Source: Lysinibacillus sp. JNUCC-52 (lineage in GTDB: Bacteria > Bacillota > Bacilli > Bacillales_A > Planococcaceae). Taken from it: DNA of 64,000 nucleotides. Both the position numbers and the translations under genes were made by a program. This document shows, in pieces, positions 1 to 9,154 of the stretch (position 1 is its first letter; every line of letters begins with the position of its first letter). A model generated the notes under the pieces. The model did no database searches, was not told the origin of the DNA, and was given only the letters and a program-made list of their open reading frames with translations. Where the stretch lies: positions 2,285,501-2,349,500 of the forward strand of contig NZ_CP065546.1 of NCBI RefSeq assembly GCF_015999545.1, given 5' to 3'.

Positions 1-245
1 TTCTCATTATTATTTTCTGTTACACCAGATAGTCCCGCATGGCATTTTGTAATGTGTTGAAATTCGTGAGGTCGTTGTCTTTTTAAATCTTTTATGAGTT
101 CTGTTATCGTCTCAGTAAATTGCTCTAAGCTCATGGATGTAGGATTACTTTTGCCCGTTTCAGCTAGCGCCATCATTTGGCCACGATATGTTGAGATTGT
201 TGCTATTGTTTTTGTTCCACCACCGTCAATTGCCAAAACATACAA
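1..245 (-). CDS. BadF/BadG-type ATPase, probable N-acetylglucosamine kinase (partial, 5' part only)
   Basis: About 81 N-terminal codons are present and the gene runs off the left edge of the window. The start is TTG at 243-245, 7 bases after an AGAGGTG ribosome binding site. Residues 6-13 read IDGGGTKT, the phosphate-1 loop of the ASKHA (actin/hexokinase) fold, and the glycine-rich spacing is typical of the BadF/BadG/BcrA family that includes eukaryotic-type N-acetylglucosamine kinases. It follows the asparaginase-family gene by 12 bases and ends the long leftward operon, so a role as the sugar kinase of that pathway is inferred. The substrate could be GlcNAc, MurNAc or another sugar; the C-terminal half is not visible. 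Confidence 0.75.
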   Translation of the reverse strand, partial: MYVLAIDGGGTKTIATISTYRGQMMALAETGKSNPTSMSLEQFTETITELIKDLKRQRPHEFQHITKCHAGLSGVTENNNE

Positions 246-257
246 GTGCCTTCACCT

Positions 258-1259
258 CTATACAATTTTAATTGTCGAAACAATTTCCCCTACCTCAACT
301 CCTGTGTCATTACGCACAAATGAAGGAGACAATGCTTTAATACGCTCAATTGTTTCCTGATTTGTATACTGAATTTGTTCCAATATAGAAGCAATTACAT
401 TCGGCCACGGACTTTCTGAGCCATTCATAATTTTCAAGGCAAAACTTAACCCTTCTTTCCTTAGAGCAAAACAGTATACCCCCTGTGCCCCACCCTTCGC
501 CACAATATTAGGGTCCTGTAATAATGCCGTACAAATAAAGTTTTGAGATGCAATAATATGATTCTCTTGATTCATTACACCAGTAAGCTTTATTACTGCT
601 TCACGAATCCGTTGATCATCAATTAATTCTGGTCGTGCTAGCTTTAAATAGGCTATTGCCATATTTTTTAGCGGAATCGCAAAGACTGGTGCACCACAAC
701 CATCCATCCCTGTATGAATTCTCTCCACATCATATTCACTTAAATAAGCAATGTATTTTTTAATCATCTGCTGCAGTGGATGATCTGGATGGCAATATTG
801 CTTAACGTCAAAGCCATTTGCTAAACAGGCAATTAAAAATCCTAAATGCTTGCCCGCACAATTATGAAATAGTTTCCTCTTTTCAAATCCCTCTTGAATA
901 TACTGTGTTTTAGGTTCCTCATTTAATGGATAGGATGCAGCACAAATTAACTCATTTTCATCAATAGGTATTTTTCCTAATAAAGAGATTAACGCCTCTT
1001 GATGATAAATTTCGCCTCTTTGTGAAGCCAGAAATAATGCACTTTCTGTTGCAGTAATACCGTACTTTTCTATAAAATCTGTCATAAAAATAGGAATAGC
1101 TTGATATGGTTTTGCTGCAGAACGAAAATACACAGGCTCATAATCTTGACCTACAGAAATAAATTCTTCCTTCGTCAGATTCACAGCACTCATTTGTCCA
1201 TAATGCACATTTTCCATTAATCCTGAACGATACTCCTTTAAAAATTCTGAGTAAGCCAT
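258..1259 (-). CDS. Asparaginase II family (PF06089, R. etli AnsA type) amidohydrolase, paralogue 1
   Basis: A 333-residue cytoplasmic protein without signal peptide. Residues known from the R. etli ReAV enzyme are recognisable: the Ser-Lys pair in FRSAAKP (S47, K50), S79 in ASQRGE, K255 in AKGGA, and the metal site C134/K137 in HNCAGKH with C188 in DGCG. All core residues are therefore present and the protein should be active as an amidohydrolase of asparagine or an asparagine derivative. Its neighbours are a ROK regulator, sugar isomerases and a BadF kinase, not amino-acid genes, which suggests the real substrate carries a sugar. A close paralogue lies at 48067-49080 and aligns without gaps over about 260 residues. 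Family assignment is firm; the substrate is open. Confidence 0.85.
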   Translation of the reverse strand: MAYSEFLKEYRSGLMENVHYGQMSAVNLTKEEFISVGQDYEPVYFRSAAKPYQAIPIFMTDFIEKYGITATESALFLASQRGEIYHQEALISLLGKIPIDENELICAASYPLNEEPKTQYIQEGFEKRKLFHNCAGKHLGFLIACLANGFDVKQYCHPDHPLQQMIKKYIAYLSEYDVERIHTGMDGCGAPVFAIPLKNMAIAYLKLARPELIDDQRIREAVIKLTGVMNQENHIIASQNFICTALLQDPNIVAKGGAQGVYCFALRKEGLSFALKIMNGSESPWPNVIASILEQIQYTNQETIERIKALSPSFVRNDTGVEVGEIVSTIKIV

Positions 1260-1276
1260 GAATAATCAACCTTTCT

Positions 1277-2428
1277 CTAAACAGAAAGCAACTGCTTTTG
1301 TGCTTGTAATGCCGCTCCTTTTACAACCCCTTCTTTTAGTTGATTTGAAAACTGCAAATCAAAGTAAGGTTGTAATTCTTTCCATATATATTGTTTACAC
1401 TTTTCACTTAGTAGTTTTTGAAATGTTGCATTGTGTTCAATCATTTCTCCACTGACTATGACAGCCTCTGGTTCATATAAGCAAACTAGATTATTGATGG
1501 CAATAGCTAGAAAAGTAGCTACATCTTGTTGAATATCGATTGCCCATGGCTCGCCTTGATCAACACAATGCAAGATTTCTTCCATTGATTGAATATTAAG
1601 ATTTTTAGGCGTTCTTTTTAACAACGTATTTTCAGAAACATACATGGATAAGCACCCTCTTTTACCACAGTGACACATTTCACCAAAGGGATTAATCGTT
1701 ATATGGCTTATTTCTCCAGCTTTATTTTGAATGCCACGATAGACCTCTCCATTTAATAATATAGATGCTCCTATTCCTGTTCCAATTCCGACTAAAATAC
1801 AATTTGAATACAGCGGCGTATAGATATTACCAATTTCAGAAATAATTTGCATTTTTAATTCATTATCTATGATGACTTCACAACCAAAAACACCATTTAA
1901 ATCTTCTCTTATGTGGCAGTTTTCCCACTTCAATTGCTCAGAAGAAACGATAATTCCTTCCTCGTTATTGATGACTCCTGGAATTCCTATCCCAATGCCT
2001 AGTAATTTATCCTGGGCAATCTGATATTCTGTCATTATATTATTTATAGACTGTTTCAGTAGATGTATAGCTTCTTCATATTGATGTCTGATGCTACATT
2101 TGACTTCCTGGAAGGCGATAAGCTTCCCTAAGAAATCTAATATACCTATCCGTATAGTAAAGCAATCAATTTCTATCCCAATAGTATATAAAGCATCTTC
2201 ACGCATATGAATTAACGTAGGACGTCGACCAATAGCTGTTTCTTCCGAAATCCCTTCAAGAATAAAGCCTTCCGCTTCTAGTTCCTGCACAATACGAGTA
2301 ATGGTCGTAGGGCTCATTTTTGTATATTTAGATAATTGAATTCTTGAAATTGGTGCCATCTGTCTTATTGCGTCAAGCACAATATATTTATTTTGCCTTC
2401 GCATTTGTACTTGATCTTGCTTTTTCAA
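1277..2428 (-). CDS. ROK-family transcriptional regulator (NagC/XylR type)
   Basis: A 383-residue protein. An N-terminal winged helix occupies about residues 13-55 (SRIQLSKYTKMSPTTITRIV recognition region). A ROK domain follows, with the GIGTGIGAS phosphate loop and the zinc signature CHCGKRGC. The HTH marks it as a sugar-responsive repressor rather than a kinase. The start appears to be TTG at 2426-2428, 11 bases after AGGGG. It lies inside the catabolic operon, between an isomerase and the asparaginase, so it probably controls that operon in response to a sugar or sugar phosphate. A candidate site is the inverted repeat at 10771-10800 ahead of the binding-protein gene. Confidence 0.85.
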   Translation of the reverse strand: MKKQDQVQMRRQNKYIVLDAIRQMAPISRIQLSKYTKMSPTTITRIVQELEAEGFILEGISEETAIGRRPTLIHMREDALYTIGIEIDCFTIRIGILDFLGKLIAFQEVKCSIRHQYEEAIHLLKQSINNIMTEYQIAQDKLLGIGIGIPGVINNEEGIIVSSEQLKWENCHIREDLNGVFGCEVIIDNELKMQIISEIGNIYTPLYSNCILVGIGTGIGASILLNGEVYRGIQNKAGEISHITINPFGEMCHCGKRGCLSMYVSENTLLKRTPKNLNIQSMEEILHCVDQGEPWAIDIQQDVATFLAIAINNLVCLYEPEAVIVSGEMIEHNATFQKLLSEKCKQYIWKELQPYFDLQFSNQLKEGVVKGAALQAQKQLLSV

Positions 2429-2442
2429 ATTAAATTCAACCC

Positions 2443-3324
2443 CTATTTAAACTTTTCTATGAATAGTACTGCTTCTTTGATGTCTTTTTCGGGATTTAAT
2501 CTCACTTCTCGTTCAATAGTTAAATAGCCATTGTATCCGATTTCCTGTAAAGCTGAAAAATAAAGCTCGAAATTGACATCTCCTTGGCCTAATGGAAGTT
2601 CCCTAAAGAAATCCCCATTTTCCACCATTTCTTCTATTTTATCATGAGATGTTCCAGAATCGTATCCTAAGTAGCCATACACATCTTTTGGATTCGTTTG
2701 CTGTAATTGAATGCCATCCTTCACATGCGTATGTACGATATAATCCTTTAAAAGCTTAACGCCAGCTACAGGGTCATCATTTGTTACCATCACCATATTG
2801 GCAGGATCAAAATTAACCGATACTCCATTAGTCGATAGTTTATCTAAAAATCGCTTTAATGTATGACTCGTTTCTGGACCTGTTTCAATTGCAAAGTAAG
2901 CATCCAAAGATGTAGCATATTGACCTAATTCTTCACAAGCTTCCAGCATCGTTTGATAAATTGGATCATTTTCATCTTCAGGAATGATTCCTATATGAGT
3001 TGTCACAATCGATGTGCCAAGATCTTTTGCTAATTGCATAATTTCTTTCGATTTTTTTATTTTCCAAGCATTTTCTGTTTTATCTTGAAAGCCATGTCCT
3101 CCTAAATCACCACATAATGCGGAGATTTCTAGACCTAACGCAAAAATGTACTGCTTCAATTCTGCTCTTTGTGTAGCATTTAAATTATCTGGGTCCAACT
3201 CACCTGACACTGCATACATTTGTACCCCTTGTGCCCCAACTTCTTTCGCCTTTAATAAGCCTTCACGAATAGGCAAACGAAAACTGTCTACTATCACACC
3301 AATTTTATTGTCCAATTTCACCAT
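2443..3324 (-). CDS. Sugar phosphate isomerase/epimerase-like TIM-barrel protein
   Basis: A protein of 293 residues with the AP-endonuclease-2/xylose-isomerase-like TIM barrel. Metal-ligand positions are visible as TTHIG, a Glu in FAIETGPE, NFDPANM and HTHVKDG, with the final Glu in LTIERE. The ATG at 3324 is preferred over an upstream in-frame ATG at 3351 because it begins one base after the stop of the oxidoreductase gene and the GGAAAGGAAGTGG ribosome binding site would otherwise be coding. Together with the Gfo/Idh/MocA oxidoreductase and the second barrel at 4398, it forms a set typical of inositol- or 3-keto-glycoside-type pathways. Isomerase, epimerase, dehydratase or beta-eliminase activity are all possible. 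Confidence 0.75.
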   Translation of the reverse strand: MVKLDNKIGVIVDSFRLPIREGLLKAKEVGAQGVQMYAVSGELDPDNLNATQRAELKQYIFALGLEISALCGDLGGHGFQDKTENAWKIKKSKEIMQLAKDLGTSIVTTHIGIIPEDENDPIYQTMLEACEELGQYATSLDAYFAIETGPETSHTLKRFLDKLSTNGVSVNFDPANMVMVTNDDPVAGVKLLKDYIVHTHVKDGIQLQQTNPKDVYGYLGYDSGTSHDKIEEMVENGDFFRELPLGQGDVNFELYFSALQEIGYNGYLTIEREVRLNPEKDIKEAVLFIEKFK

Positions 3325-3325
3325 C

Positions 3326-4384
3326 TTAATAAACCACTTCCTTTCCTTCATTTGCAGAAATATAAATACCTTCTAAGATTTTCATAATTTCTACCCCATC
3401 CTCAACTGGTGCCACTGAATCATATTGATGAAGGCAACAATCAACAAATGCATCAATTTCATTTTGAAAGGCTTTCGCAAAATCAAAGGTTAAATCGTTA
3501 ATTTGAGGGTGAATATTTAAAATCGTATTATGCTCTTCACTCACAATTTTTAATTCTGGTTCTAGCTCCGCTCCACCGTTCGTGCCATATAGCTTAATGC
3601 TTATTTCATCTTTTATGGAATGTAATGTATAGGAAACGTCTACCATTAATGACGCGCCATTGTCAAAGGTAATAAGGGCATTTGCTAAGTCTTCTACTGT
3701 ATTTTTAGTAGCATCATAGTCTGCCGCCTTATAAAAGGATAAATTTTCAACATGATTTCGATTTCCTAATTGATTGTAAGTATGACCTGTTATCCGTTTC
3801 ACCTTTGGTCTGCCCATTAAATACCAGCAAATATCAATGACATGTACACCTAAATCAATTAAAGGACCGCCACCAGACTTCTCGATTTCTGCAAACCAGC
3901 CTCCTGGATTTCCTAATCTTCTAAGACAGGACGCTTTCGCATAATAAATATCGCCTAGTTTGTTATCGTCGATGAAGCTTTTCAGCACTTTGGTATTTGT
4001 GGCAAAGCGTCTTACATAGCCTACTTGAAATACTTTTTGATGCTGTTCGGCAACTTTTTGAATGTTTAAAGCTTCCGCATAAGTCATCGATAAAGGCTTT
4101 TCAATCAGCACATGTAAGTCATTTTCCAATGCAAGAATGGCGAATTCGGCATGCGTATTATTCCATGTACAAATACTAACAGCGTCTATATTTTTGTCTG
4201 CAAACAGCTCTTCTTTTGAAGAAAAAACGTGGCTTGCTCCAAATTGAGCTGCCTTTGCTTTACCGCGCTCAATGGAAGCATCATACACCCCATATAACTC
4301 GACCGCTGGATTTTTCATATAGGAACCTAAATGATAATCGGAAATAGACCCTGTACCGATTACACAAACTTTTAATTTATTCAT
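3326..4384 (-). CDS. Gfo/Idh/MocA family NAD(P)-dependent oxidoreductase
   Basis: 352 residues. The N-terminal Rossmann fold starts at VCVIGTGSIS. The family lysine sits in the EKPLS motif, and a second catalytic-region motif LIDLGVHVIDICWYLMG supplies the conserved Asp and His. The start is ATG 4384 after a strong AAAGGAGG; a longer frame upstream adds 16 residues that precede the Rossmann fold and lack a ribosome binding site. Members oxidise sugar or inositol hydroxyls, often at C3 of a glycoside. It is flanked by two TIM-barrel isomerase-like genes in the same operon, so oxidation of the imported sugar moiety is the likely step. The substrate cannot be named. Confidence 0.85.
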   Translation of the reverse strand: MNKLKVCVIGTGSISDYHLGSYMKNPAVELYGVYDASIERGKAKAAQFGASHVFSSKEELFADKNIDAVSICTWNNTHAEFAILALENDLHVLIEKPLSMTYAEALNIQKVAEQHQKVFQVGYVRRFATNTKVLKSFIDDNKLGDIYYAKASCLRRLGNPGGWFAEIEKSGGGPLIDLGVHVIDICWYLMGRPKVKRITGHTYNQLGNRNHVENLSFYKAADYDATKNTVEDLANALITFDNGASLMVDVSYTLHSIKDEISIKLYGTNGGAELEPELKIVSEEHNTILNIHPQINDLTFDFAKAFQNEIDAFVDCCLHQYDSVAPVEDGVEIMKILEGIYISANEGKEVVY

Positions 4385-4397
4385 GTTCTTTCCTCCT

Positions 4398-5276
4398 TTA
4401 GAGCTGGCATTCGTCCCATAAACGACGTACATTATCCATCCCTATTTTTGAACCAACTTGGCAATCTTCCATGCCTTCGAATTCCACCACAATATATCCA
4501 TCGTAGCCACTACCTTTTACGAGCTTAATAATTTCTCGAATATTCAGATCGCCATGCCCGACAATTGCCCCTCTAATGTAGTTGTTATGCACTGTACGGA
4601 ACCATTCGCCATCCCCTGGATTTTCATAATAAGGACGAATATAAAAATCTTTGAAATGCACTGTAGCCGCATAAGGAAGGTTTTTCATTACACCAATTAA
4701 AGGCTGTTCATCGATGCATAAAAAATTTCCAATATCTAAAGTTGTTTTAAAGTTGTCTCTGTTTACTGCATGAATTAATTGTTGTACACGATCACTCGTT
4801 TGCACATTAAAGCCATGATTTTCAATTGTTGTCGTAATATTAAATTGTTTCGCGTAATCGGCAATCATCTGACAGCCTCTAACCATTTCTTCAAAGTGTT
4901 CATTGTAATAATGAATGGTTGTTTGCTCCTTTGGTAAAGTAAAGAGCGTAACGTCATGGCGCATAATGTTAATGCCCATATGATGTACTACATCAATATG
5001 TTTCTTTAAGCGTTCAACTTCTTCTAGAAAAGCTTCCTCCGTATCCTGAATAAAGTTTGCTGGTAATGAGTAGGCAGATAGCTCTAATCCTAGCTCTGCT
5101 GCTTTTTCTTTAATTTGTGTTGCAAGTTCATAGTTATCTACAACAGTAAATTCATAGGGCACTAATTCTACATGCTGCCCCCCGTTGTCTGCTACCCACT
5201 GCAAAACATCTAGAACAGTCATTTCCCCCTGCCTCATTTTTTTGACCATACTGTATGTGCTTAACCCAATTTTCAT
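4398..5276 (-). CDS. Sugar phosphate isomerase/epimerase-like TIM-barrel protein (second)
   Basis: 292 residues, AP-endonuclease-2-like barrel beginning MKIGLSTYS. Probable metal ligands are in TIENHGFN, TLDIGNF, HFKDF, GHGDLN and VVEFEG, in the usual order. It is only distantly similar to the barrel encoded at 2443-3324, so the two probably catalyse different steps. The start follows AAGGGTG. It is the first catabolic enzyme gene after the transporter genes. In 3-keto-glycoside degradation known from other bacteria, a MocA-type oxidase and one or two barrels of this fold oxidise the glycoside and then eliminate the aglycone; the present arrangement fits that logic but does not prove it. Confidence 0.75.
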   Translation of the reverse strand: MKIGLSTYSMVKKMRQGEMTVLDVLQWVADNGGQHVELVPYEFTVVDNYELATQIKEKAAELGLELSAYSLPANFIQDTEEAFLEEVERLKKHIDVVHHMGINIMRHDVTLFTLPKEQTTIHYYNEHFEEMVRGCQMIADYAKQFNITTTIENHGFNVQTSDRVQQLIHAVNRDNFKTTLDIGNFLCIDEQPLIGVMKNLPYAATVHFKDFYIRPYYENPGDGEWFRTVHNNYIRGAIVGHGDLNIREIIKLVKGSGYDGYIVVEFEGMEDCQVGSKIGMDNVRRLWDECQL

Positions 5277-5294
5277 TTATGAACACCCTTTCTA

Positions 5295-6260
5295 TTAGTG
5301 AACAAAGTGACATGCAACACTTTGCTCTTCGTTAATTTTTTTCATTTCTGGTATAGCTTGCTTACATATATCTGATGCCAAAGGACACCTTGTGTGGAAG
5401 GTACAACCACTTGGCGGGTTTTTAGGATTCGGTATGTCACCAGTTAAAACGATTTTCTTTTTTCGTAATGTGGGATCTGCTATCGGCACGGAAGCAATGA
5501 GTGCTTGCGTATAAGGATGCTTAGGTTCATTAAATATAGTCTCTTTTCGCCCGATTTCTACAATGGAACCTAAATACATGACACCTATATAATGGCTAAT
5601 ATGTTCTACAACACTTAAATCATGAGAAATAAAAAGATAAGATATTTTATATTCTTGCTGTAATTGCTTTAATAAATTTAATATTTGCGATTGTATAGAT
5701 ACATCCAATGCCGACACAGGCTCATCCGCAATAATCAACTTTGGTTTTGTTATTAAAGCGCGTGCAATACCTAAACGCTGTCTTTGTCCACCACTGAACT
5801 CATGTGCATAGCGGTCAGCATGTTCAGCATTTAATCCAACAACATCCAGCATTTCAAGAACTAGTTTTTCACGCTCGGCTTTTGAAAGTTTTGTATGAAT
5901 TTCTAAAGGCTCACCAACAAGCTCCTTTACCTTCATTCTTGGATTCAATGAGGCATATGGATCTTGAAAAATCATTTGAACAGTTTGTCTTAAATGCTTT
6001 AAATCGGATTGCTTTGCTGTAGCCACATCTTTCCCGTCAACAACAATACTTCCGTTTGTTGGCGCTATTAATCTAGTGATTAACCTACCTGTAGTAGATT
6101 TTCCACAACCACTTTCCCCAACTAGACTAAATGTCGTACCTTCTTCTATTTCAAAGGAAACATCTATGACCGCGTTAACATATTGCTTTTTTTGAAATAA
6201 TCCACCAGCTATTTGAAAGCTTTTTTTCAAATTCTCCACTTTTAAAATACTATTAGGCAT
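5295..6260 (-). CDS. Oligopeptide/dipeptide-type ABC transporter ATPase (DppF/OppF)
   Basis: 321 residues. Walker A is GESGCGKST, the signature is FSGGQRQR and Walker B is LIIADEPVSALD, followed by the C-terminal oligopeptide-transporter extension with cysteines (CTFHTRC, C-K, C-H). The start codon overlaps the end of the upstream ATPase gene by 8 bases, giving translational coupling. It pairs with the ATPase at 6253-7245 to power the importer encoded at 7257-10738. Dpp/Opp-type importers carry peptides but also muropeptides, opines and glycosides, and the sugar genes downstream argue for a glycosylated or sugar-like cargo here. Confidence 0.9.
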   Translation of the reverse strand: MPNSILKVENLKKSFQIAGGLFQKKQYVNAVIDVSFEIEEGTTFSLVGESGCGKSTTGRLITRLIAPTNGSIVVDGKDVATAKQSDLKHLRQTVQMIFQDPYASLNPRMKVKELVGEPLEIHTKLSKAEREKLVLEMLDVVGLNAEHADRYAHEFSGGQRQRLGIARALITKPKLIIADEPVSALDVSIQSQILNLLKQLQQEYKISYLFISHDLSVVEHISHYIGVMYLGSIVEIGRKETIFNEPKHPYTQALIASVPIADPTLRKKKIVLTGDIPNPKNPPSGCTFHTRCPLASDICKQAIPEMKKINEEQSVACHFVH

Positions 6261-7245
6261 TTACTTTCACATCCTTTTTCGCATATAGCCAGCAGCTACA
6301 TTGCCGTGTAGCTGAAATTTCCACTGTCGGTGGACTCTCCTGATGGCATATAGACATCGCTTCATTACATCTTGGAGCAAATTTACAACCATTTGGCATA
6401 TTTTGCGGGGATGGCACTTGACCATTGATAGAATCCAATATTTCTTTGTTATCACCAATTTTCGGTACAGATGCAATTAAACCTTTTGTATAAGGATGAT
6501 TTGGGCTAGCAAATAACTCAAAGACATTAGCTTCCTCTACAACCTGCCCTGCATACATTACAACCACCCTATCGCACATTTCTGCCACAACACCTAAATC
6601 ATGAGTGATTAATAAAATAGCTGTGTCATTTTCTTCCTTTAGCTTTTTCATTAACTCTAAAATTTGAGCTTGTATTGTAACATCAAGCGCAGTAGTTGGT
6701 TCGTCAGCAATAAGTAAATTAGGATGACAAGCCATCGCCATAGCAATCATTACGCGCTGGCGCATTCCTCCTGATAGCTGATGTGGATATTCATAAATGA
6801 TTTCCTCGGCTCTTCCTATGCCCACGTTTTTTAACATTTGGATGGCGTGATGTCTACTTTCATTCTTCGGTAGCTTCAAATGCATCTCAATTGCTTCCAT
6901 TAACTGTTTGCCAATTTTTAAGACTGGATTTAAAGAAGTCATTGGCTCTTGAAAAATCATCGCCATTTGCTTGCCACGAATCTTCCGAATTTCTGCTTCA
7001 GACATTTTCGTCAAATCATCACCATTAAAATGTATAGAGCCATTGACAATCTTACCTGTAGTCCCATGGAATAATTGCATAATGGATAACGATGTTAAGC
7101 TTTTCCCACTACCCGATTCTCCCACTAAGCCTAAGATCTCTCCTTTACGGATGGCAAAGTTGACACCCCTTAAAATCTTGATTTCCTTTTTATCACGCGT
7201 AAAGGACGTTTCTAAGTCAGTTACTCGCAGTACATGTTCTGACAT
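6253..7245 (-). CDS. Oligopeptide/dipeptide-type ABC transporter ATPase (DppD/OppD)
   Basis: 330 residues from the preferred ATG at 7245, which stands 6 bases after AAGGAGA; the ATG two codons upstream abuts the ribosome binding site. Walker A GESGSGKS, signature LSGGMRQR and Walker B LLIADEPTTALD are intact. The C-terminal extension carries the CKFAPRC...C cysteine cluster seen in Dpp/Opp ATPases, probably an Fe-S site. It forms the heterodimeric motor with the neighbouring DppF-like protein. Confidence 0.9.
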   Translation of the reverse strand: MSEHVLRVTDLETSFTRDKKEIKILRGVNFAIRKGEILGLVGESGSGKSLTSLSIMQLFHGTTGKIVNGSIHFNGDDLTKMSEAEIRKIRGKQMAMIFQEPMTSLNPVLKIGKQLMEAIEMHLKLPKNESRHHAIQMLKNVGIGRAEEIIYEYPHQLSGGMRQRVMIAMAMACHPNLLIADEPTTALDVTIQAQILELMKKLKEENDTAILLITHDLGVVAEMCDRVVVMYAGQVVEEANVFELFASPNHPYTKGLIASVPKIGDNKEILDSINGQVPSPQNMPNGCKFAPRCNEAMSICHQESPPTVEISATRQCSCWLYAKKDVKVNA

Positions 7246-7256
7246 AGGCATTCTCC

Positions 7257-8153
7257 TTAATTATTTTTTATTTTTGGATCTAATACATCTCGTAATCCAT
7301 CACCTATTAAGTTAAATGCTAGTACGGTTAAAAATATAGCAATGCCTGGCATGATGACTACGTGCGAAGATGTTCCTAAATAGTCACGCCCGCTACTTAG
7401 CATGACTCCCCACTCTGGCGTTTCAGGGCTGGCACCTAAGCCTAAGAAACTTAAACCAGATGCTGCTAAAATGGCTGTTCCTATACGCATTGTGACAAAA
7501 ATAATTAATTCACTCATGGTTTCAGGGAAAATATGTTTCCACAGCACTCTAACATGCGAAGCCCCCATGGATTGTGCGGCCTCTACGTATACATTCTCTT
7601 TCGCATTCAATGTAGCACCTCTTACTAAACGGGCAAAAGATGGCACACTAAAGATCATCACAGCAATAATGACATTATTAATACCAGGACCCAATAAGGC
7701 TACAATGGCAATAGCTAACAATAAATCAGGAAATGAAAATAATACATCACAGCTACGCATGATGATTTTGTCAATCCACCCACCAAAATAACCGCTAATT
7801 AAACCTAAAATTGTTCCTAATATTAAGCCTAAAAATACGGCACTAAAACTCACCATTAAGGATATTTTTGCTCCTACTATTAAACGACTGAAAATATCGC
7901 GACCGTACTCATCCGTTCCTGCCAAATGACTCGCACTTGGTCCCTCTAATAAAGCATCATAATTCGGTTCGAAAGGATCATACGGCGCGATATAAGGACC
8001 AATAATAGCAACTACAATTAATAATCCTATAAAGATACTTGCTACCAATGCAGCCTTTTGTTTTTTAAAAGACTTCCAAAATTCTTTAAGAGGAGAGTAT
8101 TTTCTTTGTGTATTTTGCACTTGGCTATTTTGCACAGTAGTTGGTGAAGTCAT
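7257..8153 (-). CDS. ABC transporter permease (DppC/OppC type)
   Basis: 298 residues from ATG 8153 after TAAGGGAGGG; an in-frame codon further upstream overlaps the preceding gene and is not favoured. The protein has an N-terminal cytoplasmic tail, a first membrane helix near residue 35, the extracellular AGTDEYGRDIFSR loop typical of DppC, and a binding-protein-dependent transport domain with five further helices. The EAA loop reads EAAQSMGASHVRVLWKHIFP. It is encoded 13 bases after the DppB-like gene. Confidence 0.9.
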   Translation of the reverse strand: MTSPTTVQNSQVQNTQRKYSPLKEFWKSFKKQKAALVASIFIGLLIVVAIIGPYIAPYDPFEPNYDALLEGPSASHLAGTDEYGRDIFSRLIVGAKISLMVSFSAVFLGLILGTILGLISGYFGGWIDKIIMRSCDVLFSFPDLLLAIAIVALLGPGINNVIIAVMIFSVPSFARLVRGATLNAKENVYVEAAQSMGASHVRVLWKHIFPETMSELIIFVTMRIGTAILAASGLSFLGLGASPETPEWGVMLSSGRDYLGTSSHVVIMPGIAIFLTVLAFNLIGDGLRDVLDPKIKNN

Positions 8154-8166
8154 TTTGTTCCCTCCC

Positions 8167-9090
8167 TTAAGCATCTAATTGAATTTTTGGATTTAACACT
8201 GTATAAAGCACATCTACGACTAAATTTACTAAAATAAATTCCAAAGCAAATAACAGCAATGCTGACTGAATAACGGGATAATCACGAAATGCGATAGAAT
8301 CGATCAGAAGTCGTCCCATTCCTGGAAAACTAAAAACTGTCTCTACTACTACCGATCCACCTAATAAAAATCCAAATTGCAGGCCTGCTACCGTTACCAC
8401 AGAAATTAAGGAATTTCTTAAAGCATGTGTCACAATAACGGAGCGTTCTTTCAACCCTTTTGCTCTCCCTGTTCTTATATAATCTGCTTGTAACGTTTCA
8501 AGCATGGAAGATCGAGTAAATCTAGCGATCATTGACATAATGCCAGCCCCTAAGGTCAAGGAAGGTAAAATATAACTAGAAAAGCCATCTAATCCACCTG
8601 TCGGAAGTAACCCTAGTTGCACTGAAAATAATTGAATTAATAATAGGCCTAGCCAAAATCCTGGAATCGAAATGCCCGAAACAGCCGTTACCATGCCAAA
8701 ATAATCAGGCCATTTATTTTTATTGATGGCAGAAAAAACACCTATCGCCAAACCCATTAATGTAGCCCAAAACATGGAAAGGAAAGTAAGCTGAAGAGAA
8801 GGCATAAACCTTGTTTTAAACATATCGATGACAGGTAGCCCTGTTGTTAAAGACGTGCCAAGCTCACCCGTCACAAGATTTTTCATATAATCCACGTATT
8901 GTTTAAGAATCGGTTTATCTAAACCCATCTCATGTCGTACATTTTCAACATCTTCTAGCGTGGCATCCTTACCTGCTACTAATCGTGCTGGATCACCAGG
9001 TATAAAATGAATAAATAAAAATGTTAATATGGAAATGACAATTAAAATCGGTATCATTTCAACAGTTCTTCTTGCTATATATTTCCCCAT
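8167..9090 (-). CDS. ABC transporter permease (DppB/OppB type)
   Basis: 307 residues with six predicted membrane helices. The N-terminal helix is followed by the FIPGDPA motif characteristic of DppB/OppB permeases, and the EAA loop reads YIRTGRAKGLKE. The start has a strong GGAGGAAGG ribosome binding site. It is separated from the binding-protein gene by a perfect 12-bp hairpin with a U-run (9118-9147), which should lower expression of the membrane and ATPase genes relative to the binding protein. Confidence 0.92.
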   Translation of the reverse strand: MGKYIARRTVEMIPILIVISILTFLFIHFIPGDPARLVAGKDATLEDVENVRHEMGLDKPILKQYVDYMKNLVTGELGTSLTTGLPVIDMFKTRFMPSLQLTFLSMFWATLMGLAIGVFSAINKNKWPDYFGMVTAVSGISIPGFWLGLLLIQLFSVQLGLLPTGGLDGFSSYILPSLTLGAGIMSMIARFTRSSMLETLQADYIRTGRAKGLKERSVIVTHALRNSLISVVTVAGLQFGFLLGGSVVVETVFSFPGMGRLLIDSIAFRDYPVIQSALLLFALEFILVNLVVDVLYTVLNPKIQLDA

Positions 9091-9117
9091 GGCGCCTTCC
9101 TCCTTTCTATTTTGTAA

Positions 9118-9147
9118 AAAAGGAATTGACTAGCATCAATTCCTTTT
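9118..9147 (-). terminator. Intra-operon rho-independent terminator/attenuator after the binding-protein gene
   Basis: Perfect 12-bp arms (AAAAGGAATTGA and its complement) enclose a 6-base loop, and the leftward transcript continues into U residues. It starts 8 bases beyond the binding-protein stop codon. Partial read-through would set the usual excess of binding protein over the rest of the transporter. Confidence 0.8.
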
Positions 9148-9154
9148 CTGTGCA